A stretch of DNA of 41,227 nucleotides, taken from positions 1 to 41,227 of IMG/VR virus record IMGVR_UViG_3300047494_000137, one strand, 5' to 3'. Within the stretch, counting starts at the first letter, position 1. Each line of letters opens with the position of its first letter. Below the pieces are notes generated by a model that saw nothing but the letters and a program-made list of their open reading frames with translations, made no database searches and was not told the DNA's origin. The DNA comes from a virus. This document shows, piece by piece, positions 33,444 to 40,127 of this stretch. A program made the translations under genes and the position numbers.

Positions 33444-33936
33444 AAATGAAAAACTTAAAGAATTTAATTTAACTGCTATGCAAATTAAATTAATTGTTGA
33501 TAATATAAATATTTTATCAAAAATTAATATTAAATATTTTGATATTAATAATAGCATTATATTAGATAAATTTTATAAAAGATGTTATGAAGTTAATAAT
33601 CAAATACTTCAAGAAATTTATAAAGTTACTGGCGATAAAAATCAAGAATTAATTAATATTTCTGATGAACATAAAGAATTATTACAAGAATTTATTAAAG
33701 TTAGATTTGATATAGCCAATGCAAATAAGTTTATTAATGATCATCAAGAATTATTATTATTAGTGCCACAAATTGAGGTTAATAATCAAGAAATTAGTAA
33801 ATTATATGATGATATATCTAACAAAATATATACAATACAGTCTAATTTAGATACAAAAAAATTAAAACAATCATTAGAAAATAGTGAATTAACTTTACAA
33901 GAAATTAACCCACTATTATTTTTATTTGATAATTAA
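33436..33936 (+). CDS. Hypothetical helical protein, 166 aa
   Basis: A 166-aa protein, highly helical with Leu/Ile heptads and probably coiled coil (LQEIYKVTGDKNQELINISD, TKKLKQSLENSELTLQEIN). I do not recognise a family. It starts inside the end of the AlpA-like gene, so the two are co-translated. Its stop overlaps the portal stop on the other strand by 3 nt, with no terminator between the converging genes. It may partner the regulator or act as a moron product. Confidence 0.6.
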   Translation: MFKNEKLKEFNLTAMQIKLIVDNINILSKINIKYFDINNSIILDKFYKRCYEVNNQILQEIYKVTGDKNQELINISDEHKELLQEFIKVRFDIANANKFINDHQELLLLVPQIEVNNQEISKLYDDISNKIYTIQSNLDTKKLKQSLENSELTLQEINPLLFLFDN

Positions 33937-35636
33937 TTATTTTTAGGTTTAATTTCAGTTTTCATACCGGATGCACCAGCAGCTCCGGTATTTTCACTTT
34001 TATTATTCATGGGTTTTTCTTCTGCAAATCCTTTGGGGTAATCAGATTCTTTAATTTCTAAATTATCCCAACCACTTTTTTTATCACTTTGTAATTTTTT
34101 AGCAGCCTGTAATGGAATTACAATACCTGCAGAAACAAGATTTGCTATTTCTTGTGCGCCTTTAAGCTTAATTTCCGCTGTTTCTAATTCATTTGCCGCA
34201 CCTAATGGATTCCATTCGAACGTAATATCAGGCATTAATTCACCAAAACAGTCTAATTGACCTAACTGTAATACTGTGTGCATATGATCATCAGCCATAT
34301 TAGCTTGATCTTGTCTAATTGTATCATGATAACTATTTGTCTCAAATTCTCCAGTAGGATTCATCCCAGGTAAAGAGTTTTGAAATAATTTAGTCACAGG
34401 TATACGAGCTAAACTAGATAAATAAAGCATATTTAAATTCTGAGGTTCAGCTACTCCATTCAAATTAATCTGAATATTTTCAAATTCTTCTGCAGTTTTC
34501 TCAATCGCAACAACATTATTACTAGTAGCTATCTGATTAAACATAGCAATGCGAGTACCAAGATTCTGTCCAGCACTAATTAAGTTATCTGAACTATTTA
34601 ATAACTGCTCAATACCAGTTTTTAATACAAAATGATTATATTTACCTATTAATTTATTAATATTATTTCTAGCCTGCTCAAATCCCATTAGATAAGGTAA
34701 TAATTCTTGCGTCAAAGGTTGGCCATTAAACATATAAGTTGGTTTTAAAATATCAGGTACCTCTTTATACTTAAAATGCATTAACCGCGTAGCATGTGTT
34801 AATCTACCCAATAGAGTATATTTTTGTGGCTTATAAAAATCAGATCTCAATGGATCCATAGATTGCCAATTTACCGCTGTATACCATGTTGGCTCAATTA
34901 GTACTAGATCATTTATACTACCTTTGCCAATTTGTAAATTATCAATTAATAATGGATTTTCTCGTTCTGTTCTTAGACTTGATGAAGTATCTAGATCATG
35001 GCTATTATCATCATCACCTTTAATACTGATATAAACAATACAACCACCAAACTTAAATGCTTTATCTAGCGCATTTTTAAAAAGTTCTCTAATTTTACGC
35101 TTTTTAAACCAATCCTCAAGTATTTTAATTTCTTTAGTTCTATCCTTATCACCATTGCTAACAATTCTAATCCATTTACTAACTATCTCATGAGCCCTAA
35201 TTTGACAAATATTGCTTAAAATAGGATTTTGCGATATTAGTGCTAATTCTCCATAACCAATAAAAAAGTTATTAATTACTAATGAATTTAAACTATTAAA
35301 GAAACTGTTTGAAGGAATTGACATAGGTTGATTACCGTATGGATTATAATCAACATCATTAAAAGTATAACGTTCATCTTTTCGCATAACAGAATCATAA
35401 ATAGCACTAGCTTTCATCATTTTAGTAGTATATTTACCGCTCTCAATTGTTGTATGCATTGCATGTGGTTCACGTAATTGAACTTTAATATTCCCATTTA
35501 ATGGATTAAAACCATCATTTGATTTATTCTCTGTTTTTACTGCATTTGATACAGCATGCCAAAATTGGGTCATTTCTTCAGCAGTATATTTTTTTTCTTT
35601 AGTTTCTGTATTTTTAATAACTTTTTTAGCTGACAT
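33933..35636 (-). CDS. Portal protein (DUF1073-like)
   Basis: A 567-aa portal. YGELALISQNPILSNICQIR and AHEIVSKWIRIVSNGDKDRT (about 125-165) start the portal core. The motifs GCIVYISIKGDD, SLVxx-like LVLIEPTWYTAVNWQ, the wing with QARNNINKLIGKYNHFVLKT and the C-terminal LGTRIAMFNQIATSNNVVAI, SSLARIPVTKLFQNSLPGMN and ETNSYHDTIRQDQ follow the DUF1073 pattern. It would form the dodecamer at the head vertex. The C-terminal 60 residues are disordered and charged. Confidence 0.88.
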   Translation of the reverse strand: MSAKKVIKNTETKEKKYTAEEMTQFWHAVSNAVKTENKSNDGFNPLNGNIKVQLREPHAMHTTIESGKYTTKMMKASAIYDSVMRKDERYTFNDVDYNPYGNQPMSIPSNSFFNSLNSLVINNFFIGYGELALISQNPILSNICQIRAHEIVSKWIRIVSNGDKDRTKEIKILEDWFKKRKIRELFKNALDKAFKFGGCIVYISIKGDDDNSHDLDTSSSLRTERENPLLIDNLQIGKGSINDLVLIEPTWYTAVNWQSMDPLRSDFYKPQKYTLLGRLTHATRLMHFKYKEVPDILKPTYMFNGQPLTQELLPYLMGFEQARNNINKLIGKYNHFVLKTGIEQLLNSSDNLISAGQNLGTRIAMFNQIATSNNVVAIEKTAEEFENIQINLNGVAEPQNLNMLYLSSLARIPVTKLFQNSLPGMNPTGEFETNSYHDTIRQDQANMADDHMHTVLQLGQLDCFGELMPDITFEWNPLGAANELETAEIKLKGAQEIANLVSAGIVIPLQAAKKLQSDKKSGWDNLEIKESDYPKGFAEEKPMNNKSENTGAAGASGMKTEIKPKNN

Positions 35637-36894
35637 AATTTAAACCTTTAAAATAATTTTGCATAGCTTGAATAGAAATTCCTTTACGTACTGCTTGTAT
35701 TTCATTACAAAGAGCATATCTTATAGCATCCCACAAATGATTATTAGCATCTATTATATCAGTTGTGATATTTCCTGTGTTTTTATCTGTTTTATAACGA
35801 TAATTATATGCTTCATAAATCATATTAGTACACGATGGATTAATAATTATATTTTTACCTAATAAATATTCAATACCTGACTCTATACTTCCTTTACCCT
35901 TTTCAGCGCCTTCAATTGATAAACCCAACTGTTCTAATTCAGCTATTGTATCAGGTCGACTATTATCTCCATACCATTTTTTATTTATAGATTCTGGTAA
36001 CTCTTTTTTAATTTTATAAATATATTTACTAGGCAATAGTTTAGTTTCATATATTTCTCTATGTATATATATTGTGTCTTTATCTAAAAAGCATAATTCA
36101 ACAAAAGCTGCCGGATCAACGCTAAAACCAAAATCTATACCATATTTCATATTTATACGTTGGTTTTCAATATGCCAATATCCTCCTTGGGATAAATATT
36201 TAATTGGTATATTTTCTACTTTAAAATGACCTTTAAAAATTACATCTTCGGTCATATCAAGAACTTTACCTAAATAAATATGCTCAAATTTAGCATAATT
36301 ATTTATGCGCAATGTTTCTATCTCATTAAGTATAGTTTCAGAATTAAAAGGATTATCTGGGTAATTAATTTCAATACGTAATTCATTATCTTTTTGTGGA
36401 GTTTCAATAAATCTTTGATATGTTGCAGATTGACGTTCACGTGGGTTAAAACATATAATTATTTCGGAATTAGCAGATCTAATAGATGGAATTAATATAT
36501 CCCACAAATGTTCATCAATAGTTTCTGCTTCTTCAACAAAACAAATATCAATATTGGGAATTGATTTAATTTGCATTATATCACGAGCTAAACCTTTAAA
36601 TATAAACTCACTACCATTACTGGATAAAATGCGGTCATGTTTAACATCAAAGAATTTAGGAGATAAATTATATGTATATATAAAATCTTTAAGTTCAGCA
36701 TAAGTACTAGTTGCAATTGATGATTGAAATTCACGTGTGCATAATATTTTACATTTACCTTGCATTGCACGAGTAATTAAATATCTAATAGCAGTAGCAG
36801 TTTTACCACTTGATCTACCACCATATAGTATTTTATATCTATATGGTTGCCAAATATATAATAACTTCTCCGGAACTTCTATATTAAGATTCAT
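35626..36894 (-). CDS. terL: Terminase large subunit
   Basis: A 422-aa PBSX-type TerL. Walker A GGRSSGKT (25-32), coupling region TREFQSSIATSTY (53-65), Walker B IDICFVEEAE (115-124) and NPRE motif (150-153) form the packaging ATPase. KYGIDFGFSVDPAAFVE (Asp254), WYGDNSRPDTIAELE and DANNHLWDAIRYA give the RNase H-like nuclease triad. The gene overlaps the Imm-like gene upstream by 11 nt and has no strong ribosome site of its own, so it is probably translated by coupling. It overlaps the portal by 11 nt. Confidence 0.95.
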   Translation of the reverse strand: MNLNIEVPEKLLYIWQPYRYKILYGGRSSGKTATAIRYLITRAMQGKCKILCTREFQSSIATSTYAELKDFIYTYNLSPKFFDVKHDRILSSNGSEFIFKGLARDIMQIKSIPNIDICFVEEAETIDEHLWDILIPSIRSANSEIIICFNPRERQSATYQRFIETPQKDNELRIEINYPDNPFNSETILNEIETLRINNYAKFEHIYLGKVLDMTEDVIFKGHFKVENIPIKYLSQGGYWHIENQRINMKYGIDFGFSVDPAAFVELCFLDKDTIYIHREIYETKLLPSKYIYKIKKELPESINKKWYGDNSRPDTIAELEQLGLSIEGAEKGKGSIESGIEYLLGKNIIINPSCTNMIYEAYNYRYKTDKNTGNITTDIIDANNHLWDAIRYALCNEIQAVRKGISIQAMQNYFKGLNYVS

Positions 36895-37048
36895 TAATAC
36901 AAGCCCAAATTAAGCTAATTACCCAGCCAAAAAAAGTCCATCCTAAAAATAAATTACATAATAAAATTGCATTTCTATTATTATGATGTTTAGTTTCAGC
37001 AATAAAAGACGGCAAAAAATATAAACAAAATAATATTGCTAATAACAT
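36884..37048 (-). CDS. Superinfection immunity (T4 Imm-like) membrane protein
   Basis: A 54-aa ORF hidden between the terminase genes. LYFLPSFIAETKHHNNRNAI and CNLFLGWTFFGWVISLIWAC carry the hallmark of the superinfection-immunity family (Imm_superinfect): PxxIA..+HxNxxAI..xNxxLGWTxxGWxxxLIWA. There are two membrane helices. Its T4 relative blocks DNA entry of related phages. The start overlaps the terS stop (TAATG) and its end overlaps terL by 11 nt, so it is produced with the packaging genes. Confidence 0.82.
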   Translation of the reverse strand: MLLAILFCLYFLPSFIAETKHHNNRNAILLCNLFLGWTFFGWVISLIWACINES

Positions 37049-37674
37049 TATTTTTTACCACTAATATTAATTATAACTTTTTGATCATCAATCACATCAT
37101 CATTATTAGTATTAACGTTGTTTTGTATCGCAACTTGTGCTGATGTTAAACCCAAAGCTTTGTTATTTTCTGCAAAAAATGGTGCTAGATCAGATAAAAA
37201 ACGTGTAGTACGTTCATAATTAGCAGAACCATCTCCCTTTAAAGAACTTGTATATAAACCGTCTTTATGATGATCTAAAATTTCAGATACTTGAGATACC
37301 GATTTTTCTATTACTTTAGCAAATTTTGCCTGTAAAGATGCAATATTAGCTTTATAAAGCGACATCATTGCTATATCTTTATCTGCTTGTTCTATTTGGG
37401 ATGGCAGTAAAGTTTCATGAATTCTTTGTTGTAATTGTTGGGCTTTTGGATTAGTTTTTATTACTTCATCCACTTCGGTTTTTAAAAGGTTTGCAAGTTC
37501 ATCATAACTTTGAACTAGCATTTTTGGTGCTATCCAACCTTCTTTTTTAGCTTTTCTTAAAATTTGGGTATGGCATATATCATATTTTTTTGACATATCA
37601 TAATAATGCATTCCTGACACATAGTCGGCGCGTATTGCATCCCAATCGTTTCGGGGTTTAGTTGATTTGCTCAT
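37048..37674 (-). CDS. terS: Terminase small subunit
   Basis: A 208-aa protein. The N-terminal HTH (WDAIRADYVSGMHYYDMSKK, then YDICHTQILRKAKKEGWIAP) is typical of TerS proteins that start with RxDWxxI..Y..G.. . A helical oligomerisation core follows (about 85-160), then an acidic C-terminal tail (IDDQKVIINISGKK). It would bind the packaging site and load TerL. GAGGA precedes the ATG. Upstream lies the TGACAAG array, a candidate binding site. Confidence 0.8.
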   Translation of the reverse strand: MSKSTKPRNDWDAIRADYVSGMHYYDMSKKYDICHTQILRKAKKEGWIAPKMLVQSYDELANLLKTEVDEVIKTNPKAQQLQQRIHETLLPSQIEQADKDIAMMSLYKANIASLQAKFAKVIEKSVSQVSEILDHHKDGLYTSSLKGDGSANYERTTRFLSDLAPFFAENNKALGLTSAQVAIQNNVNTNNDDVIDDQKVIINISGKK

Positions 37675-37681
37675 AATTCCT

Positions 37682-37784
37682 CTTTGACAAGCTTTGACAA
37701 GAATTAGTGATTATAGCATGTTTTTTGACAAGTTTGGAAGATTTTACATGTTTTTTGACAAGTTAATTTGTCAATTGTGACAAG
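37682..37784. repeat. Five phased TGACAAG boxes (terS operator or pac/cos element)
   Basis: TGACAAG occurs at 37685, 37695, 37726, 37756 and 37778, all in the plus orientation, spaced 10, 31, 30 and 22 bp, close to whole helical turns. The first two form a perfect tandem CTTTGACAAG; the next two share an 18-bp repeat CATGTTTTTTGACAAGTT (37717-37734, 37747-37764). The last is part of TTGTCA-N4-TGACAA. The boxes surround the terS promoter and touch its ribosome site. Confidence 0.8.
37710..37718 (-). promoter_or_regulatory. Extended -10 promoter for terS/late operon
   Basis: On the minus strand TGCTATAAT gives an extended -10 (TATAAT at 37715-37710). The -35 is poor (TTCCAA with 18-bp spacing), as expected of an activator-dependent promoter. 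Transcription would start near 37703, 29 nt before the terS ATG. The TGACAAG boxes fall both upstream and downstream of that start. Confidence 0.55.
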
Positions 37785-37867
37785 TTACATGAAAAATAAT
37801 ATCATTTGAAGATCTATATTTTCTACGTTGAGCGGTATCAAAGATTAGCTTAAAAATATTTAATATC

Positions 37868-37899
37868 ATATAAAAAGTTGCACAATTTCTCATGCAACT
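37868..37899 (-). terminator. Rho-independent terminator after the 51-aa gene
   Basis: On the minus strand AGTTGCA (37899-37893), a 10-nt loop, TGCAACT (37882-37876), then TTTTTATA. It lies 10 nt after the stop of the 51-aa gene and 90 nt before the terS promoter, so the two are separate transcripts. Confidence 0.78.
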
Positions 37900-37908
37900 A
37901 TAAATAAA

Positions 37909-38064
37909 TTACTTCACTACATTTAAAATGTTGTAAATCTCATCTTTTTTAGTTTGATCTAATGCATTAAACTTAGCAACTAAGTCATTAATAGTCATGC
38001 AAAGTAAATCTTTTTTATCTGCATCAAAATGAGTGTGGAATTGATTTTGAATTGTATCTGACAT
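37909..38064 (-). CDS. Small helical protein, 51 aa, own transcript
   Basis: A 51-aa ORF with an excellent ribosome site (GAGGAG, 8 nt before ATG 38064). The product (MSDTIQNQFHTHFDADKKDL...LNVVK) is soluble and helical, with a DLLCMTINDLVAKFNALDQT core, and is not recognised. It has an extended -10 promoter upstream and a terminator right after its stop, so it is a monocistronic gene between the terS promoter and the early promoter. This suggests a regulator or a lysogeny-expressed small protein. Confidence 0.68.
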   Translation of the reverse strand: MSDTIQNQFHTHFDADKKDLLCMTINDLVAKFNALDQTKKDEIYNILNVVK

Positions 38065-38112
38065 AATCATGCTCCTCAAAAAAGTTATTATATATATTTT
38101 ATTAACATATAT

Positions 38113-38121
38113 ATTATATCA
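38113..38121 (-). promoter_or_regulatory. Extended -10 promoter of the 51-aa gene
   Basis: On the minus strand TGATATAAT (38121-38113) is an extended -10 with consensus TATAAT. No convincing -35 is seen. It lies 49 nt before the ATG of the 51-aa gene. Confidence 0.5.
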
Positions 38122-38149
38122 TATTTTGGGCTAGATAAAGTGAATATTT

Positions 38150-38450
38150 TTTCTAAAAAGTGCGGGTGGAATTTTTTTTTAACCCTCGGTTGTTAGAGGA
38201 TTTTTAGAATATGGAGGATGGAGCATTAGAGCAATACCCCCCTACCCCCCAACAATGTAGCTGTTAGATGATAGAAGTTTACCTTCGGCGTCTTCGGATT
38301 CCCGTCATATATCGGACATCGCATCGTCGCTTATCTCTTCACTTGTTTTATATCGCATCCGAGACACAGTTAAACTGCATTTACCCCACGATAACAATAT
38401 TATAACATATTTTATTTATATGTGCAATAAAAATCCCCACATAATAAAAT
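38150..38450. other. GC-richer non-coding island in the control region
   Basis: No credible gene lies between 38122 and 38576. Bases 38155-38400 are clearly GC-richer than the rest of the window. They hold two C6 runs (ACCCCCCTACCCCCCAAC, 38236-38252), a direct repeat CTTCGG (38283, 38292) and ATATCG/CATC repeats (38309-38365), and a weak CCTC/GAGG hairpin with T5 at 38184-38205. An ncRNA, a packaging (cos/pac) site or a replication element are possible. Confidence 0.5.
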
Positions 38451-38462
38451 GCAGGGGTTTCT
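38435..38462. terminator. Weak hairpin, possible bidirectional terminator
   Basis: CCCC (38435-38438) and GGGG (38455-38458) pair around ACATAATAAAATGCA-type sequence, with AAAAAT on the left and TTTCTATAT on the right. On the minus strand it ends in ATTTTTATT. Stem is short, so confidence is low. Confidence 0.35.
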
Positions 38463-38576
38463 ATATATAAAAATAATTTAACACCAAAATATTAACATAA
38501 ATATTATTTTATTGTCAAATAAATTATTAGTAAATCAATTATTTATAAAATAGTTGAAAATAAATGCAAATAATAC

Positions 38577-38606
38577 TTGACGTACTCATAGTGAGTACGG
38601 TATAAT
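38577..38606 (+). promoter_or_regulatory. Early promoter with perfect palindromic operator
   Basis: TTGACG (38577-38582), 18-bp spacer, TATAAT (38601-38606). The spacer is filled by the perfect palindrome CGTACTCA-TAG-TGAGTACG (38581-38599). A dimeric repressor bound there would block RNA polymerase completely. It drives the early-type operon beginning at 38660. The repressor gene itself is not in the window. Confidence 0.85.
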
Positions 38607-38659
38607 ATCGATATAAAGTAAGAAAAGGGTTCTTGCTAAAAACCAAAAGGATAAAAACC

Positions 38660-38992
38660 ATGAAAACAAAATATAACTACAATGCAAATAATATTATCTA
38701 TAACAAAACTTTTACAAATAATTATCATCCACTCAATTTAAGTTTATATGATAATGTAGAAATAAAAGTTACTCAACATAATTTAATTATTAAAGATTTT
38801 AAAAATAATATGAGAATAATTATTAAATTATCTAATTTTGTAAAAGAAAATTTAAATATGTTTTTTTCAACTTATTTAATTGATTTATCAGCTGAACCTA
38901 ATCATGAAAAAACTTTTAAAATTAACTTAATTAAAAATATTATGCATTTTGGTTTTAACCAATCGTCTTATGTGATGGATTATGCAGGTTAA
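38660..38992 (+). CDS. Hypothetical early protein, 110 aa
   Basis: First gene behind the operator-controlled promoter. I chose ATG 38660 (MKTKYNYNANN...), which has AAAAGGAT 8 nt upstream, over the TTG at 38633. The protein is Asn/Lys/Ile-rich, with a probable beta half (NVEIKVTQHNLIIKDFKNNM) and helical half (KTFKINLIKNIMHFG). No family is recognised. As the first gene repressed in a lysogen it is likely an early takeover or regulatory protein. Confidence 0.6.
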   Translation: MKTKYNYNANNIIYNKTFTNNYHPLNLSLYDNVEIKVTQHNLIIKDFKNNMRIIIKLSNFVKENLNMFFSTYLIDLSAEPNHEKTFKINLIKNIMHFGFNQSSYVMDYAG

Positions 38993-39046
38993 TAAATATA
39001 TATATATTAATAAATAACATTAATTTGATATAAAAGGGTATAAAAA

Positions 39047-39268
39047 ATGAATACATTAAATAATATCATTACTAATAGTTCATTGCTTAATCACGAAAAA
39101 CACAAATTGCGTAATTGTTTAGAAAATCATCTTAGCGAGTTTGTAAATCATAAAAATTATATTAAAATTGCAGATAAATTATATTTTGATCATTCTATTC
39201 CAACACAACTATTCAGTACTGCAACTTCAATACTTTTTAAATCAGCAATAGGAAAAAATAATAATTAA
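39047..39268 (+). CDS. Hypothetical early protein, 73 aa
   Basis: A 73-aa soluble, helical protein (LLNHEKHKLRNCLENHLSEF, then YIKIADKLYFDHSIP) with AAAGGG before the ATG. Not recognised. It lies 54 nt after the first early gene, in an operon of small proteins that share the operator-controlled promoter. Confidence 0.55.
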   Translation: MNTLNNIITNSSLLNHEKHKLRNCLENHLSEFVNHKNYIKIADKLYFDHSIPTQLFSTATSILFKSAIGKNNN

Positions 39269-39287
39269 TTATTAAGGAAGAAATATA

Positions 39288-39491
39288 ATGAAAAATAAAA
39301 TATATAGATCTATAGATAATACAATAAACTTGGAAAACTTGCAAATGGTTCATTTAAAACCAAAAAATATAAAACTTTATTATGAAAATGGAATAAGATA
39401 TTCTATGGAGTTTCCAACAATTCCAATTTGCGTAAGAGAATATTATAGTTTAGTAGAAGCTTGGGAGAAATATAATGCAGTTAATTCTTAG
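39288..39491 (+). CDS. Hypothetical early protein, 67 aa
   Basis: A 67-aa soluble protein (MKNKIYRSIDNTINLENLQM...PICVREYYSLVEAWEKYNAV) with AAGGAAG before the ATG. Not recognised. Its end overlaps the start of the next gene by 17 nt. Confidence 0.55.
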   Translation: MKNKIYRSIDNTINLENLQMVHLKPKNIKLYYENGIRYSMEFPTIPICVREYYSLVEAWEKYNAVNS

Positions 39492-39717
39492 AAAATTATT
39501 TGTAATATTAACTATATCAATATCGACATTCATATTGTTAATGTGTATTGCCGGCTTAATTTCTTTTATATTGTATAAAATTGGTCTTTATGACATTACA
39601 GCAATAAAAATGACTTTAATAGCAGCAATTTTCCCAGCAGGAGTAATAAGTGCATTTGTAATGAGTGTTTGTATAGATTATTATAAAAATACTTATATAA
39701 TATATAGAAAGGAATAA
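39475..39717 (+). CDS. Two-helix membrane protein, 80 aa
   Basis: An 80-aa membrane protein with helices at about 8-33 (FVILTISISTFILLMCIAGL) and 46-67 (IAAIFPAGVISAFVMSVCI). GGGAG precedes the ATG. The family is unrecognised. Its place in the early operon argues against a holin and for a membrane exclusion or host-modulating role, which is inference. Confidence 0.55.
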   Translation: MQLILRKLFVILTISISTFILLMCIAGLISFILYKIGLYDITAIKMTLIAAIFPAGVISAFVMSVCIDYYKNTYIIYRKE

Positions 39718-39718
39718 T

Positions 39719-39925
39719 ATGAAACAATTAACTCAAATTCAACAAAATAAAATTGCATATGATAAAGCTAATAGAAGTACTATCAAAGTAGCAATAAAAA
39801 TAAAAAATAAAATAAAGACTTTGAGTATGTTATACGATATATCACAAGCAGAAGTAATACGCAGAGCTCTTGATGCTTATGAAATGCATATTAATATGTT
39901 AACAAAAATGGTTGTTGATAATTAA
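39719..39925 (+). CDS. Ribbon-helix-helix-like small regulator
   Basis: A 68-aa basic protein. STIKVAIKIKNKIKTLSMLY followed by ISQAEVIRRALDAYEMHIN has the strand-helix-helix layout of Arc/CopG (ribbon-helix-helix) proteins, with the typical S.AEVIRRALdaYE second helix. It would bind DNA as a dimer. AAGGAA precedes the ATG. The downstream promoter (39912-39939) starts inside its last codons, so it may act on that promoter. Confidence 0.65.
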   Translation: MKQLTQIQQNKIAYDKANRSTIKVAIKIKNKIKTLSMLYDISQAEVIRRALDAYEMHINMLTKMVVDN

Positions 39926-39939
39926 TAATGTGTTATAAT
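39912..39939 (+). promoter_or_regulatory. Promoter of the structured leader and antirepressor
   Basis: TTGTTG (39912-39917), 16-bp spacer, TATAAT (39934-39939) with extended TGT before it. TGTGTTATAAT is the same string as in the AlpA-cassette promoter (33215-33225). Start would be near 39946. Confidence 0.6.
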
Positions 39940-39945
39940 AATTCA

Positions 39946-40107
39946 TGCATTATTAATTTATTGCATCCCCCAAAAAACGGCTGCTGGACGGTCGTTGGGG
40001 GTTTTGAGAGAATATAATTATTGTGTGAACAAGACATTAAAATTGTGTTCTTTCGTATGAACTCCGCGGCTATATGCTTGTTCCATATGGTTTAGCGGAG
40101 TTTTTTA
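39946..40107 (+). ncRNA. Structured leader RNA, C4-antisense-like candidate
   Basis: Two GC-rich hairpins in an otherwise AT-rich stretch, just before the antirepressor. Hairpin 1 pairs CCCCCAA (39967-39973) with TTGGGGG (39995-40001), followed by TTTT. Hairpin 2 pairs AACTCCGC (40060-40067) with GCGGAGTT (40095-40102), with an inner CTATATG/CATATGG stem and T6 after it. Its 7-nt loop CTTGTTC (40077-40083) is the exact complement of GAACAAG at 40027-40033. P1-type phages control antirepressors with C4 antisense RNA from this position. Identity as C4 is inference. Confidence 0.55.
40060..40106 (+). terminator. Attenuator-type terminator before the antirepressor
   Basis: The second hairpin of the leader has an 8-bp stem AACTCCGC/GCGGAGTT plus the inner stem, then TTTTTT, a strong intrinsic terminator. 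It ends 18 nt before the antirepressor ATG. Either it ends the leader RNA or it must be overcome for the gene to be expressed. Confidence 0.75.
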
Positions 40108-40109
40108 TT

Positions 40110-40127
40110 ATGAAAGTAAAATTATGA
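40110..40127 (+). CDS. Five-codon leader peptide coupled to antirepressor
   Basis: ATG AAA GTA AAA TTA TGA encodes MKVKL and its stop overlaps the antirepressor start (ATGA). No clear ribosome site is seen for it. It may couple translation of the antirepressor to the leader; it could also be chance. Confidence 0.3.
   Translation: MKVKL

Noticed and set aside
38215-38275. 18-codon ORF in the GC-rich island (MEDGALEQ...)
   Set aside because: Very short, low-complexity, and no convincing ribosome site or conservation evidence.
38283-38310. tRNA T-arm-like sequence TTCGGATTCCCG
   Set aside because: No matching acceptor, anticodon or D-arm could be paired around it.
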